In this document: in pieces, positions 13,120 through 24,370 of the stretch
How the letters are laid out: the number at the start of each line of letters is the position of its first letter
How positions within the stretch are numbered: position 1 is the first letter of the stretch
NCBI GenBank assembly: GCA_963691815.1
Contig: OY829656.1
Span: forward strand, 5,969,048-6,033,047
DNA: 64,000 nucleotides
Source: Echiichthys vipera
Lineage: Eukaryota; Chordata; Actinopteri; Perciformes; Trachinidae
Direction of reading: 5' to 3'
Notes under the pieces: generated by a model
The model's database searches: none
What the model saw: the letters and a program-made list of their open reading frames with translations, nothing else
What the model was told of the DNA's origin: nothing
Made by a program: the position numbers and the translations under genes

Positions 13120-13430
13120 TCTCCCTTCGCCATTGCCTCCAGAATTTGGTCGACATCGTCGTCAAATTGCTTCCAGAGTGAGGTCATGCTAGCTGCAGGC
13201 CATTTGATCCGCCTCCTGTCAGACTTGATGCTTGAGGGATTAGTTTGCAACACATGGAGGTTCTGGGCACTGTGGGGTGACTCCGGGCCTGGCACCTCCT
13301 GCGTCTCACCAGGTGTAACACCTGTGCGTTGTGTTGTTTCTGCTCCCAATGGACACTTCATCCTCGCTCGGTGGATCTTCAAGCCATGGATGTTCTTGCA
13401 GACTTTGCCGCATGTACACGTCTTACTCAT
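13120..13430 (-). pseudogene. LINE N-terminal Cys/His finger segment
   Basis: ATG at 13430 opens MSKTCTCGKVCKNIHGLKIH followed by RARMKC: a Cys/His DNA-binding finger of the kind found at the N-terminus of R2-like proteins. Then KWPAASMTSLWKQFDDDVDQ and ILEAMAKGDA, after which the expected long basic linker is absent and the frame shifts. The start choice rests on the finger beginning four residues later and on the GC-rich non-coding leader upstream. Confidence 0.75.
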
Positions 13431-13530
13431 AGTCGATTGTCCGTTGCCTGGGTCTGTAACCGTTGTGTCCGTCCGACTGGGGTGCTTATCCTCCCCCCCT
13501 CTCGGGCACCCCTGGGGGTATTTTTGAAAA

Positions 13531-15265
13531 CGCCTCCTCTGTAAACATGTTTACCTTTACTGGATGTCTGTTGTCTGAGACAATGGAACATCATTAATGA
13601 TGAAATGTATCAATTTGTAGGATCAGATTTAGAATCGGTTGCACTGCACTGGGACGATTAGACCATAGCAGTTACATGGAGAAGGTACAAGGTTACATCA
13701 GATTACCTACAGTATGTGTAGAGCACCATTTCACATCATTATGAGGGTGAAACTTATTGACCACGATACTTAATCCTGCTTAACGCAGCCTGACATGATG
13801 CAACACATACACTCTCAGACAGCAAGGACATATCGGACCCTTTTTTCATTTTTATTTGGTGAACATTTGTGAAGAAACAAAGTCTAAACCAGTTGTGGTC
13901 AGAGGTGGCTAGTAACAAGTTACATTTACCCTGTCACATGTGCTATTCTTTGATTATATTGTAAGTGTTAATACAGTCTAGATTCAACATTCTCTTAAGC
14001 AAATCTTTAAAATCATTACTTTTAGATAATTCTCATTTAAATATTTATGATAAGCACTTTTTTGTAATATATTTCTGTCTCCAAACATTTAGACATCATG
14101 GTCATATTGGTGCAAATAGAATCATTTTAACCATTTTTTCACAATTTGCTTAAACAGTTACTGTGCATGTGCACAAGCAGGTACAGGATATGCACCAGAA
14201 TAAACATGCTTTTATATATGTGTGTGCGTGTGTGTGTGTGAGAGAGAGTGAGAGGATGAAAAAGTGTCTCAGTAGCTTTATTGCTTTCTCATCCTTCAGT
14301 GTCAGCCAGGCCGCCCCTGTTTTGCAATTCTCTGGTCTAGATACCTCAGCAGCACATTTTTAACTCTGTGTGTGTGTGTGTGTGCGTGTGTGTGTGTGTG
14401 AGCGTGAGAGAGCGAGAGAGAGAAAGAGAGGACAGAGCATAGTGTTTAAGGAATCAGATCACAATCTGTAATGCCACTCTGCAGGGTTTGGAAAGAAGGA
14501 TTGAGAGGTACAGTGAGAAGAAAGTTGCCTATTGTTCTTAAGAAAACCTGCAGAGGTCATGAAGCTGATTTCCAAAAAATTCCACACTGAAAGGTCTGGA
14601 AATCCTGCGAAAACATTGGTTTACTGGTGGTAAACTATCAAATCTCTGCTGAATAGCTGTTTAGACACATGTAGGCTACTATCCCATGTTAAAGCAAGAT
14701 AAAAAATGATACCAGTAGACAAGAGTTTACAGCCCAAACATTGTTTTGCTGTATCAGATCTAAACACTCTCAAGCAACATAACCCTTGTTATATCTCCAT
14801 TCTCTGAACATTTGTCATTGTCACCGTTTAGTTCCAATGGGCCCAAAATACATTACTAACTGAAATTGGTTTTGTGTATTTCATTCCCTAACACTTACAA
14901 ATGCATTGATCGATGAATGTTACCTATAGGGTTACACCACCTACAAGTTCATGTGTTCTTTACGTTTCCATTACAGTAGACCGTTATGAGGAGGATCTCC
15001 CTCGCAGAAACGCCCATGATTTGAATGTAAGCCGTTTGACAAGGTTTTTGTTGGCTCTGTCGAAGAAAAAGGCCTCTTTTCTCCCCTGAAAAAAGCCTGG
15101 TTGCTGATTGGACATATCTCTAAGAGGGATGTGATATGGGTACGGCACAACAATACAACAACATAAGAACACGTGACATAGTATTTAAAAGCCGGCGAAG
15201 TAGTGAGTAGACACTTTTTTCCAGTGGTGTAGTGATATTTTTACAGAAACATTTTAGTTGCTGTC
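13531..15265. other. Unrecognised sequence with short microsatellites
   Basis: About 13902-13935 (AGAGGTGGCTAGTAACAAGT) is a worn end of a common fish repeat. 14217-14255 and 14367-14430 are TG runs grading into GA runs. Nothing coding seen. Confidence 0.45.
14367..14430. repeat. Compound (TG)n(GA)n microsatellite
   Basis: TG dinucleotides with a single C, followed by interrupted GA dinucleotides. A similar but shorter TG/GA compound lies at 14217-14255. Confidence 0.9.
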
Positions 15266-15268
15266 TTA

Positions 15269-16030
15269 GGGCCCGTCCACACAAGCACACGTTTTCCTGT
15301 AACCGCACATCTTAAGTATCGTTTTGCCGACCATCCACACACAGCTGGCGTTATCGGAGCCTGAAACCGGTCTTTTCTGTAACCACGTCCCAGAGTGGGA
15401 AAATTTGAGAACGCCCCCCATTCCATCGCCCCACCTTGGACCACTAACTACCATGGTGTCACATAACAACAACAGTGCTGCTGCGTGGAGAGAGACACGG
15501 ACCCATAGACTGTATACTAAACTGAACTCTGAGCCACATGTATGTGAATGAATTAGGCCGATCATATATTTATCCCTTTTCCCTGTTGATGAGTCGCTAA
15601 ATTGGTCGCTGGTAGCTTTTTATAAATAAAGTTGCCAAGAGTGCTTTGGGATGGGGAAGGGGCTCACAGCAGCACCCTCTGCTCATTGAGGACACTAACT
15701 GCAGAGTGATTCAGGCACCAGAGTCCAAAACAGCACAAAAGTCTCCACTAACACCAGAAACAGTGACACATTTCTCTCTAGGATGGAGGAGGATTTGGGA
15801 AGTGTTTGTATTCTCCACAGCATCTCTCCGTCTCTTCTTCTCCATTGTTGGTATTTTTCTGCGACAGTTACAGCGCCACATCCAGGCCTGGCATGTGTAC
15901 TACAGTGTTTTAAGTCGGTTTCACTGGATTCATGTGGGTGCAGCTATTTCTTGAGCCGAGTCTGTGTGGACGGAAGACTTTTTAAGTCGGAGGGAAAAAA
16001 AAGGTTGTTTTCGATCGTATGGGCATACCC
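15269..16030. mobile_element. MITE, GGGCCCGTCCACAC family, TTA-flanked
   Basis: Left end GGGCCCGTCCACACAAG; right end reversed GGGTATGCCCATACGA, an imperfect match (10 of 16). TTA lies on both sides (15266-15268, 16031-16033), suggesting a Harbinger-type insertion. The element resembles the widespread fish family that begins with CGTCCACAC and contains CGTTTT motifs. A 13-bp exact repeat TTTTAGTTGCTGT lies just outside on both sides (15252-15264, 16043-16055). Reading frames inside (15646-16167) show no known motif. Confidence 0.55.
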
Positions 16031-16168
16031 TTATTTGCTATCTTTTAGTTGCTGTGTTAATCACCCTTCTTCTTCACCCTAGGAGGTTAGCTTTCTTCCT
16101 GTTTTGGCCGCAGCATGATAGAAACGTTCACACACGTGCACACTCCCCTGAATACACCGGGCAATAGA

Positions 16169-16342
16169 AGCTATATACACACATGGGCTCACATTAAGAG
16201 ATTAAAATGTCTTTGAACTAGGAAGCTGGGAGGGTAAGCTCATGTTCATTCCATCTGATTTGGACATTTGCATTCTTACACACAGCTTCGCCGGCTAATG
16301 TCTAGATAATTTCAGGTTTGCGGTGCATGTGTGAAAAGGGCT
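16169..16342. mobile_element. MITE, TTCAGGTTTGCGGTGCATGT family, copy A
   Basis: Ends CTATATACACACATGGGCTC and (right end reversed) AGCCCTTTTCACACATGCAC. Shares internal blocks with copy B at 34825-34985: TTCCATCT..GATTT.GACATTT and ATTTCAGGTTTGCGGTGCAT. No exact target duplication found. Confidence 0.65.
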
Positions 16343-18309
16343 AAAGAGAAGCTTCTTACCTACTTTATACCTTAGAGCCGTCCCATCCCTTGAATCTTGC
16401 TTAGTTTAACCTGACTTCAGACATCTTGGCCTTTCAGATTGGTTATAGCGGACTCTTAGCTTTCACTCCCAGGAGACAAGCTCGAACCAGACATGACTTT
16501 TCAGGAGATGAAGCTGCCTCCTTTGGTTGCAGCTATCTTGTCTTTTTCTATTTTAAGGTTACTGCTGGGAACCTGTAGATACATTCTAACATAAACAGAC
16601 TTTCTTTCCCCAACACACTTTCCCAGAAATGATCTATTACATCAGTAGCACGTTGGGGAACAGTCAGGCAAGCTTACTTGGGCACTGACAAAAGTTTGTG
16701 CAATGGTCACAGTATAGATTCAGAATAATCTAACAGTAGAAATAGTACATGATTTCACATGCAGTAAAGATGTTTAGGATATACGTTGTTCAATCATTTG
16801 TAAATGGGGTTTCTTATAATGTCTGATGTTTAAATGGCGATGTGAAGTATCTATTATTTTCTGTCATCAGTTAAGTTGACCTAATCATCAGGGTTCTCTA
16901 GATGCAATGGAAACACAAACAGGAATGCATAAAATAGCTCAATTCTTGGGGTTACTTTTACTGTAGTTCGGTTCATTTGGTCCAGACCGAAACTGATTAA
17001 AATGACAGTTGGCTTTGAGTTTCATGTCCACTCTTATTTAACCCCAATTAACCAAGAGCTGTCAACATGAAGTCATATATTCCTGACAGCTAACTCACAC
17101 ATTGCACAGTTTTGTTGAGATCATCCTGCATAATCAGCGCTAATGGACCCACATGACAAAATCAAATTCTGGAAACTGACAGCAAGGCATGCACTGCTTT
17201 ACTGCAGTGATATAGTACATTATGACATGAATAATACAGAGAGGTAAAGCCAGGGCAATAGAGGCTTGTCTTGGAACAGCTTGTTGTTACTGGTAAAAAG
17301 TTTACATGGTACAGAGATAACCTAATAATACCAATAACAATAGAACAATAGAATAACAATAGAAAGACATTTGTCATCTCACCCCCTTTCACCCTTCTCG
17401 ACTCCCTTAGCTGTCTCTAAATGTGAGAAAAGATGCTGTATTGTATTCACTCATCTTCTACAATTAATTCGCTGTAATCACTCATAAACAAAAAACCGCA
17501 CTGCTAATAAATGGCAAACAGTCCGTGTGTTCCCAGCTTGGGTATGCAAATGTGAATTGAGCCCCTCATCTCAGCAACGCTTTGTTTACTCAAAGCCAAG
17601 ACAGATGAGCTAGCATCCCTCCTGCTCCTCTGCCACTATTGGCAAAACAACAGCCCCCTGATTGCTGTGCTGTTCATTTGCATTGGACACATGGTGGAAA
17701 TGAGATTCCCATGGTGATGGATGGGCTCAGTCTCCCTGCTATTTAAACAGACTGACTGCAGACATCCACACATTCCCGGTTTCTTCATCCACCATAGCCT
17801 CACAATCCCATTTCAAGATAATAGACTTGGAATGGGAATTGTCACTCTGGTGGATAAATGCTGTTTTCCCACGCTGGTTCATTTTACATAATAACTTTGG
17901 AATGGTGAAGATGGATATGGATGACTTTTATTGATTATTTCCCTTCTAAATGCAACAATCTACCCGTCAAGATCCACCTGAATGACTCATATCGCTGTAA
18001 CTGGGGCTGCTCTTAGGGATTTCATATCACTATAATGCTGGTTGCTGTTTGTTCAAAATGTTTACATCTATGACTTTAATATTTTACCGGAAAACCTAAT
18101 AATCTTTTTCTACATAAAAAGACAGCAAAAAAATTCCTGGCACATTTGAGACAATCTAAGTAACTTTGACTTTTACGTTATATGAGCTACCTGGCAACGA
18201 CATAGAGCAGTTTTAAATTCATATCATACTTAAATTGTACACATTTTCTCCTGGATAACTTTTCAGTTTCTTTTCTTGCTTTAACCCCTGGCAACTGCAT
18301 CCGATGATA
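16343..18309. other. Mostly unrecognised; possible conserved noncoding block
   Basis: No coding or repeat signal seen except the octamer-containing block listed separately at 17520-17760. Confidence 0.4.
17520..17760. promoter_or_regulatory. Candidate enhancer-like block with two POU octamers
   Basis: ATGCAAAT occurs near 17544 and its reverse complement ATTTGCAT near 17674, in a less AT-biased, repeat-free stretch. Octamers are bound by POU factors. Conservation is unknown, so this is only a candidate. Confidence 0.2.
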
Positions 18310-18314
18310 TAAAC

Positions 18315-18473
18315 TGTACAACCGTACAATGATGTGGTCGGAGTCTGTCTTTAGTTATTAAATTTGTACAGATGCCGTGCGCTAGTGTGTATTTCCCCGG
18401 GCCTTTTTCCACACTCACTTCCGGTTGCTACTAAATAAAGGCATTCCTTAAACTATTGTTCCATAATACCACA
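18315..18473 (-). repeat. 3' LTR
   Basis: About 159 bp. It shares with the 5' LTR the blocks AAGGAATGCCTTTATTT, AGCAACCGGA, GGGGAAATACACACTAGCGC and the GACTCCGAC segment. It is shorter by a deletion near its inner-to-outer end (the GAGCCTCATTATAAG part of the 5' copy is missing). Confidence 0.82.
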
Positions 18474-18486
18474 TCTCTCTTTCTTC
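18474..18486 (-). other. Polypurine tract
   Basis: GAAGAAAGAGAGA on the minus strand directly before the 3' LTR TGTGGTATT. This tract primes plus-strand DNA synthesis in LTR elements. Confidence 0.75.
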
Positions 18487-18785
18487 GGGAACAAAGGGTG
18501 GACTAGCTTTTTCTCTGCAGGCCTTAAGGGGTTTATTCTGCCATTTTGCCAGAAGACCTGTCCCTGTTTCAAACATGCAAAATAGAAATAAAACAACTTA
18601 CACATTACCGTACTTTGAACTGCTACTTATTATAGCAGGCTGTGTTCTTTAAAACTTAAACTCTCAGGTTTTTCAGGTTAATGTAAACAGTAAAGCATCC
18701 ATACAATCCATTTCACATGCTTTCTTTTTTTTTTTTACTGCCAAAAACAAATAAATAAATCACCAATCAAGTCTCTGTGGCTTTC

Positions 18786-19048
18786 TAACCTCTCATCTGC
18801 AGTTAGCGTTAGCCCCTTTAGCACATCTTCCGTCGCCCATGCAATACACTAACGTGTTCACCTGTTTTTCCTCCAACGTCGTGTTTAAGTTGCTTGCAAG
18901 GCGAAAGCGGTCGAATCTCCTGATCCAACGCTCCCATTCTTGAGGCTTGGTGAAATCGAATGGCTCTGGAGGTTGTATTGTGAACGTAGCAGTTGGTTGG
19001 TATAGGTTGCGCCATATCTGCCGACTCATCTCCCATTCTTCCGCCCAA
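18786..19048 (-). pseudogene. Gypsy gag N-terminal fragment
   Basis: Minus-strand remnant with FTIQPPEPFDFTKPQEWERW, IRRFDRFRLASNL and NTLVYCMGDG, the typical N-terminal capsid-side sequence of fish Gypsy gag. The gag protein forms the particle that packages the RNA. One frameshift separates the ATG region (19048) from this block and another lies after CMGDG, from which EDVLKGLTL can be read in another frame. The rest of gag is deleted. Confidence 0.82.
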
Positions 19049-19090
19049 ACATTACACTCTCTCTTCTTATTTTCTTCCGCTTACAAGTCG

Positions 19091-19106
19091 CCCACTTCTG
19101 ACACCA
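19091..19106 (-). other. Primer-binding site for tRNA-Leu
   Basis: TGGTGTCAGAAGTGGG on the minus strand, immediately after the 5' LTR. It is complementary to the 3' end of vertebrate tRNA-Leu(CAG), which ends in CCCACTTCTGACA plus CCA. It would prime minus-strand DNA synthesis. Confidence 0.8.
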
Positions 19107-19232
19107 TGTCAGGTTATTCTTATAATGAGGCTCGTACAACGACGTAGTCGGAGTCTTACTTTATTTATTAACCTTGCACAGCTGCCATGCGCTAGTGTGT
19201 ATTTCCCCGGGTGTTTTTCCACCGGTCGCGAC

Positions 19233-20337
19233 TAGGGATGTCCGATAATATCGGCCCACCGATATTATCGGCCGATATTGAGTTAAAAATGTAATATCGG
19301 GAATTATCGGTATCGGGTTTTTTAAAACCGATGTTAGTTCTGTAGGCTTCAGCATTTCCGAGTGTACCTGAATGCAACACGGGCCGTTTACAGGCGCGTG
19401 CTTGATGACGTATAACAACAACAACACGCTAGACTCGTAGGTTGCTAACCGTGGCTAACAAGCTTCAGCTCTCCCGGTGCATGAGATGTCCGTGGTTTGG
19501 AAGTATTTCCAAGTGTCACCTACTAACAGTATATGTGCGCTTTGCAATGACTGCAAGGCGTTAGTTATGAGAGGAGGAAACAAGGCGTCTTCCTTTAATA
19601 CATCACATTTGATCACCCACCTCAAGAAGAATCATGCATCATTAATGCTACATCTGTGCAGCAAAGTGATAAAAAGAAGCAACAGCCGACACCGAGAAAA
19701 AACCTTTTTCTATCGTTCAAGATGCCGGATTCACCAAACGTGTGGAGTTCCTCGAGCCCCGTTATCTCGTGCCCAGTCACAAGTATTTCTCAGACCAGTG
19801 TTTACCCGAATTGCACAGCGTTGTTTACTGTCACGTCGAAAAGGTAATTTCTGGTGCTGTATCCATTAGATCCAATACAGGTTAACATGTTGAGCTTAAC
19901 TGCTAATTTATTGATTGTATTATTTGCCAAGTTCCGGCTCTGTCGTTACTCAGTCTGGAAAAAGAAAACTAAGTTTGTTTACTACTCTGGACTGAAGCTA
20001 TGCATCTTCCTTGTTGTGATGTCTGTAATTTAGTTTGAGGCAAAATATTCTCTCTAAAAACACAAACAAATAAATGAATGGCACTTTTTTCAATAACTTA
20101 TTTTGTACAGACTGTGTTTACATTTGAAAAGCCATGTTGCATTTATGTATGCATCCAGTGGGGCATCACAATACAATTAGGCATAATGTGTTAATTCCAT
20201 AATAGGTGATATGTGATGAATTTTGGTGTAAAAAGGCTGCATATATCGGTATCGGGTGATATCGATATCGGAAATTAAGGGTTGGACAATATCGGAATAT
20301 CGGATATCGGCAGAAAAGCCAATATCGAGCATCCCTA
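19233..20337 (+). mobile_element. hAT element with TATCGG ends, nested in the LTR
   Basis: 1105 bp with a perfect 8-bp target duplication GTCGCGAC (19225-19232 and 20338-20345). Ends TAGGGATGTCCGATA and (right end reversed) TAGGGATGCTCGATA. Subterminal regions are packed with ATCGG/CCGAT repeats, as in the common fish hAT families starting TAGGGATG. It holds a BED-finger ORF remnant and no catalytic domain. Confidence 0.9.
19477..19869 (+). pseudogene. hAT transposase N-terminal BED finger, truncated
   Basis: ATG at 19486 (or GTG at 19477 in the same frame) reads MSVVWKYFQVSPTNSICALC, then SFNTSHLITHLKKNH. The aromatic W..F, C-x2-C and H-x4-H spacing is a BED zinc finger, the DNA-binding head of hAT transposases (ZBED-like). 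The frame is lost after about residue 60, and the DDE/RNase H-like and hATC dimerisation domains are missing. It cannot act as a transposase; it is an internally deleted copy. Confidence 0.75.
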
Positions 20338-20419
20338 GTCGCGACCTCACATCCGGTTGCTACAAAATAAAGGCATTCCTTACACTATTATTCCATAATA
20401 CCACATAAACCAAATCATT

Positions 20420-20834
20420 ATTGTTGTTGTCACAATTTTGATTTTCAAAACCGAAATGATGTTCAAATTTCATTATTGCAATCAAAAGCAGTATCGATGA
20501 TTCTCCCAGTATTTTTGTTCCCTCCCACGTGTGCGTGTCCAAATAACACAACAAATACACACAAAGGCTATGCAGTGTAGACACACTCGAGATGATGATG
20601 AAGAAACAACAGAACTGGGAAATCTTTCTGTTTCCCTAAACGGTAAAGCATGTGGCTCCCGCAGGACTTCATGGTTCATTCAGATACTCCTCATAAATTC
20701 ATGGTGCCTTCAGGTGCATCTCATGAGCCCATTTTGGCATAAAAAAGAAGTTTAAATTGAAAATTTAATCCAATTTTAACCATAAAATCCAAACTAAAAT
20801 GTTATCATAGGTTTTGTGAATTGTGACAACCTTA
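20420..20834. mobile_element. MITE with TTGTCACAATT ends
   Basis: Left end TTGTTGTCACAATTTTG, right end reversed AAGGTTGTCACAATTC. Internal text (GATTTTCAAAACCGAAATGA, TTTTGTGAATTGTGACAAC) resembles a common fish repeat. It lies next to the LTR element. No clean target duplication found. Confidence 0.55.
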
Positions 20835-23800
20835 ATACTTTTTTTTTATTTTCTTTATGTATGATGATGATATTTGGGATATCACTGCTGCCACTGGCTT
20901 ATATGTGATGAATTAATGATAATGCAGGCGCTATAAAAATCCAGATGGAATGTAACTTCACGAATTATGACAGCTGCTCTGTTGTCGGAGGACTTCTTTC
21001 CCTCTCTTTCAACTGTATTACACAGTTGCCATTTTCATTGACAGGTGTGTAGACTGGTGGATTAGGAGTACCAATGTGCAAACAGACAAGTAAGGGTGTG
21101 TCCACATCCAACTGTGGGAGTGGAAACATGATTAAAACATTGTCTGGTGTTTTCCACTGAACGAAACTCAGCAACATAGTTATCCTCTTGCAAAAGAATT
21201 ATCCATCCATATAATGCAGTTTCTCCTTTTCAGCAAAATGTAAAGCCTGTTCAGCAGGTTTTCTTGACTCAGACAAACAGAACATTTAGACAAATACTGC
21301 AGCTATCTCTTTTCTTTACAACACCCATTTAAAAGGACTAATTACACCACTCACCATTCCGAGTCACTCCATGTATGGAGTAGCAGCAAAGGTTTGGCAG
21401 TGAGAGGAAGAAGGTCTCTAAACCTTAGTGATCCACTGGGTGCTGATATTGTCATGTTTTGTGCTGACCACAGGCCTTTCAACCCAGCACAAAAGCACTT
21501 AATTGTTCGTTTTGGTAAATTCTATTGTACCTCTGACATCAATGTGTTTTAACAACGTAGACAAATGCGTTACAAGACAAATAGTAGCACTAACATTAGC
21601 TGTTGTTAATGTTATGACCTAGTATTGCTGTCAATAGCACAGTAATGAGGTAATCAATTTCAATCCAACTGTAATCAATAAGAGTGCTGCCTGAATGAAG
21701 CCAGTGTGGCTGCAGGCCAGATGGATAAATACCTCTGTAGTGAGCCAGAGACTTTGCAGCTTACAGTGGGAATATGTGAATAACTGAGTTTTTCTATGCA
21801 ACAAAATGTACTAAACCACAAACACACGTGCCTGCAAGGGGAACTCACTAGAGGTTTATCTTCGTAGTTGTAGAAATTTGCCAGAAATGTGTGAAAAATC
21901 TCTAAGAATGTTTTTCAAAACTCATGGTGAGGCCTTAAACCCAAGCGATACTGAACTTATATGATGCTTTATTGGTCAGTATATTTTCCATTTTAGAACG
22001 CAGTTTCTCGGTAGGAAGAGTATGTCCATGGCAGTTCAAGAACTGGCCCACAGGTATGCACCACTGCACATCTTGCCAGTCCATCTAAAGATGTAAACAG
22101 GACCTCAGCCTTGTTAACACAAATAACATGTGCCCCTCTGAGAAACCTCAGAATCTTTCTGAGTCCTGGATCATCCAGTCCTCCATGTACTGTTGCAGAA
22201 ACTTAAAACTTTGGTTCTCAGCTTGAGTTGTGGGAGCACCTAGTGACTTCAAAATCAAAGGTGTCTTTAAGTTGGCTAACAATTAATTAGATTTTTTCTA
22301 CTGCATATGTCGGTTTTTGGATCAACTGCCTGTGCCACTTTTAGAAGGATGCCTTTCTAATTCTCTTCTGTTGGGAGTGTTGTTACTTCCAAAAGATCCA
22401 ACTGATCACACATTAGGGATGGTGATGTCCACGCCACACAGACACAGACACTACAGTGAAGTAAACATGACAACTTACGTTATAGCCTATAAGTGCAATT
22501 AAACCTCAGCAGCGCAAATGTTTTTGACACTTGATTAACGGGTGTAATGAGCCACAACCAGCAAGCTCCCAGCTCCAAGAGTAATTATGAACGTTTATCT
22601 TCTTGAAGTTATACTCTGTAAGATTTCCTTCTATTAAATTGCCTTTTAAGTTAATATCTTTCAAATTGTGAGTTAAAACAATGGTGATTGATCATATGAC
22701 CCACTAATGCACTTTAACTTGCCTTTTTGCTGGCAACATTCCCTCTATAGATGGAAATAAGCCTCCATGTTATTGACACTGCCGACAGCGGTTGGTCCGT
22801 CGGCCCAGATCTTCACCAACTGTTATTCAATTAAATTCAGGTTATTTTTAAGAAGGGGAAAGTGCAAATCAATAACACACATGATCATTCATGGCTTAAA
22901 AATGCAAGAATTAGCAAAAAGCATTACTTGCATGCAGGTATATCATACACATGTTATGTGTTAACCACCTTTAGTTTACATTACCTGCAAACCACGGTCA
23001 TGCCATGGGACATGATTATGAATATTAATTAGACATGTGGACTGCTGATATAGAAAACAGCCCAATGAGGTTGGAACACACAGTTTCCACACAATATTAT
23101 TTTATCAGACCTTATATCTACACTGTTTTGTCCAAGTTGGCTCCTAAGCACATTTCCATTATGTTTATCAGACGTTTGTAGTTCACTAAGAAAGTAAAAC
23201 ATTTTGTTTATTCTGCATTTGGCTAAACTTTCAATTCCCTTTGTATCGCGCACGAAGTACATCATTGAGCCTTAAAGTTTGTCGAGATAAACTTCGGTTT
23301 TGGCCAACAATGCCCAAAAATGTAAAATATAATTCACCTTGTCCTTCAGGGCTTCTTTAGGAAGCTGTGTTTGCAGTTGAACATGATTTTTCTGTCACTA
23401 GGGATGTTAAAAAAACAGAACTAAAAGAGTTGTACATAGGGTGGCTCTGTTGACTAATCGCCTAATTTGTGTACTGACTATACTGTAGAAGGTAAATATT
23501 AAATTTAAAAAAAAAATGAAAGAGCCCATAGCGCAACTGTCTCTGAGACATTTTCAAGCTGGTTACACCCTTGCATAAGAACTTTATAGAATGAGAAGGA
23601 TTGTTCCAGGTATTAGTCAAGCCGCATGACAATATTATTGATTGGTCTTAATTAGGTTGAGGTGTCCATAATCAGGAATAAATTAAAAGCATATGATAAT
23701 TGGACTCTGCCTGACGTTAACTCCTAATAATGCACTCCTCGTAGTGAATTAACCCTTACTCAACCTGCCATGTTTCCTTTTTTTCCCTCCTCTATGAAGT

Positions 23801-24370
23801 TTTGGCAAATTGTGTTGTGTGTACAAATTTTCAAATATAAAATACATGATTGTGAAAGAAACAGATTTGTAGCGTATTAACCTCCCCCTAAAAATAAAAA
23901 AACACATTTAAGGATCCCTTTAAAATAAATGTGTCACACACTTATAGGACTGTCAAATTCCCAAGCCAAAGTCTTCCAGTATGTCTGGATAAATAGCAGA
24001 TCATGAAAAGGAATTACCTCAATGCAACTGTAATAATCAGACATCAACCAAAATTTTTTAAATCAACAATTATTCCAGTGTCTTGCATGTTTTAAACATA
24101 AAAAAAATGAAAAAAATACATTGTCAACCAGTGTGGTCTGTGAGATAACTTTTTAACAGCCTACACAGCCAATCGTGTGGTGTTTTGGCCAGAGTTGGTA
24201 TTCAAATGATCAAAGATTTCACAAAAAAACATTAGAAAAGTCCACATTTAATATAGATTTGTGTAGCAAATATGTTTTTTTCCTCTCTCTAATCTCAATT
24301 ATCATCAAAAGACCCATCTAATTTCTCTAATGACCCTTTGGATAGGCCCGGCCGCAAAAAAAAGCCATGA
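20835..24370. other. No recognised feature (3.5 kb)
   Basis: Low-repeat AT-rich sequence. About 22740-22960 and 22990-23040 contain several ATTA/TAAT motifs and could be conserved noncoding DNA. No reading frame of note. Confidence 0.4.

Larger units (their letters stand above)
10768..13530 (-). mobile_element. RLE-type LINE (R2/HERO-like), internally deleted
   Basis: Minus-strand non-LTR retrotransposon. In order it shows an N-terminal Cys/His finger, a linker, reverse transcriptase, a C-terminal CCHC knuckle and a restriction-like endonuclease after the polymerase. That order defines the R2/R4/HERO/NeSL group rather than APE-type LINEs. A GC-rich 5' untranslated leader extends to about 13530. 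Two internal stretches seem to be missing (near 13120 and near 12760), one nonsense codon and at least two frameshifts are present. HERO is my best clade guess, because HERO elements occur in fish. Confidence 0.85.
18315..20405 (-). mobile_element. Gypsy-like LTR retrotransposon, internally deleted, with nested hAT
   Basis: Flanked by a perfect 5-bp target duplication TAAAC (18310-18314 and 20406-20410). Order on the minus strand: 5' LTR (20405 to 19107, split by a hAT element), primer-binding site, gag start, a short remainder, polypurine tract, 3' LTR (18473 to 18315). Polymerase, protease, integrase and most of gag are gone, so it could only have moved with help. LTRs begin TGTGG on the minus strand. 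The two LTRs have diverged, including near the outer end of the 3' LTR, so the insertion is not recent. Confidence 0.88.
19107..20405 (-). repeat. 5' LTR, split by hAT insertion
   Basis: Outer part 20346-20405, inner part 19107-19232; about 186 bp once the hAT element and one copy of its duplicated target are removed. It ends in CTGACA directly before the primer-binding site. Confidence 0.82.

Noticed and set aside
11114..13544. Many plus-strand ORFs across the RLE LINE
   Set aside because: They are shadows of the minus-strand LINE frames and show no motifs.
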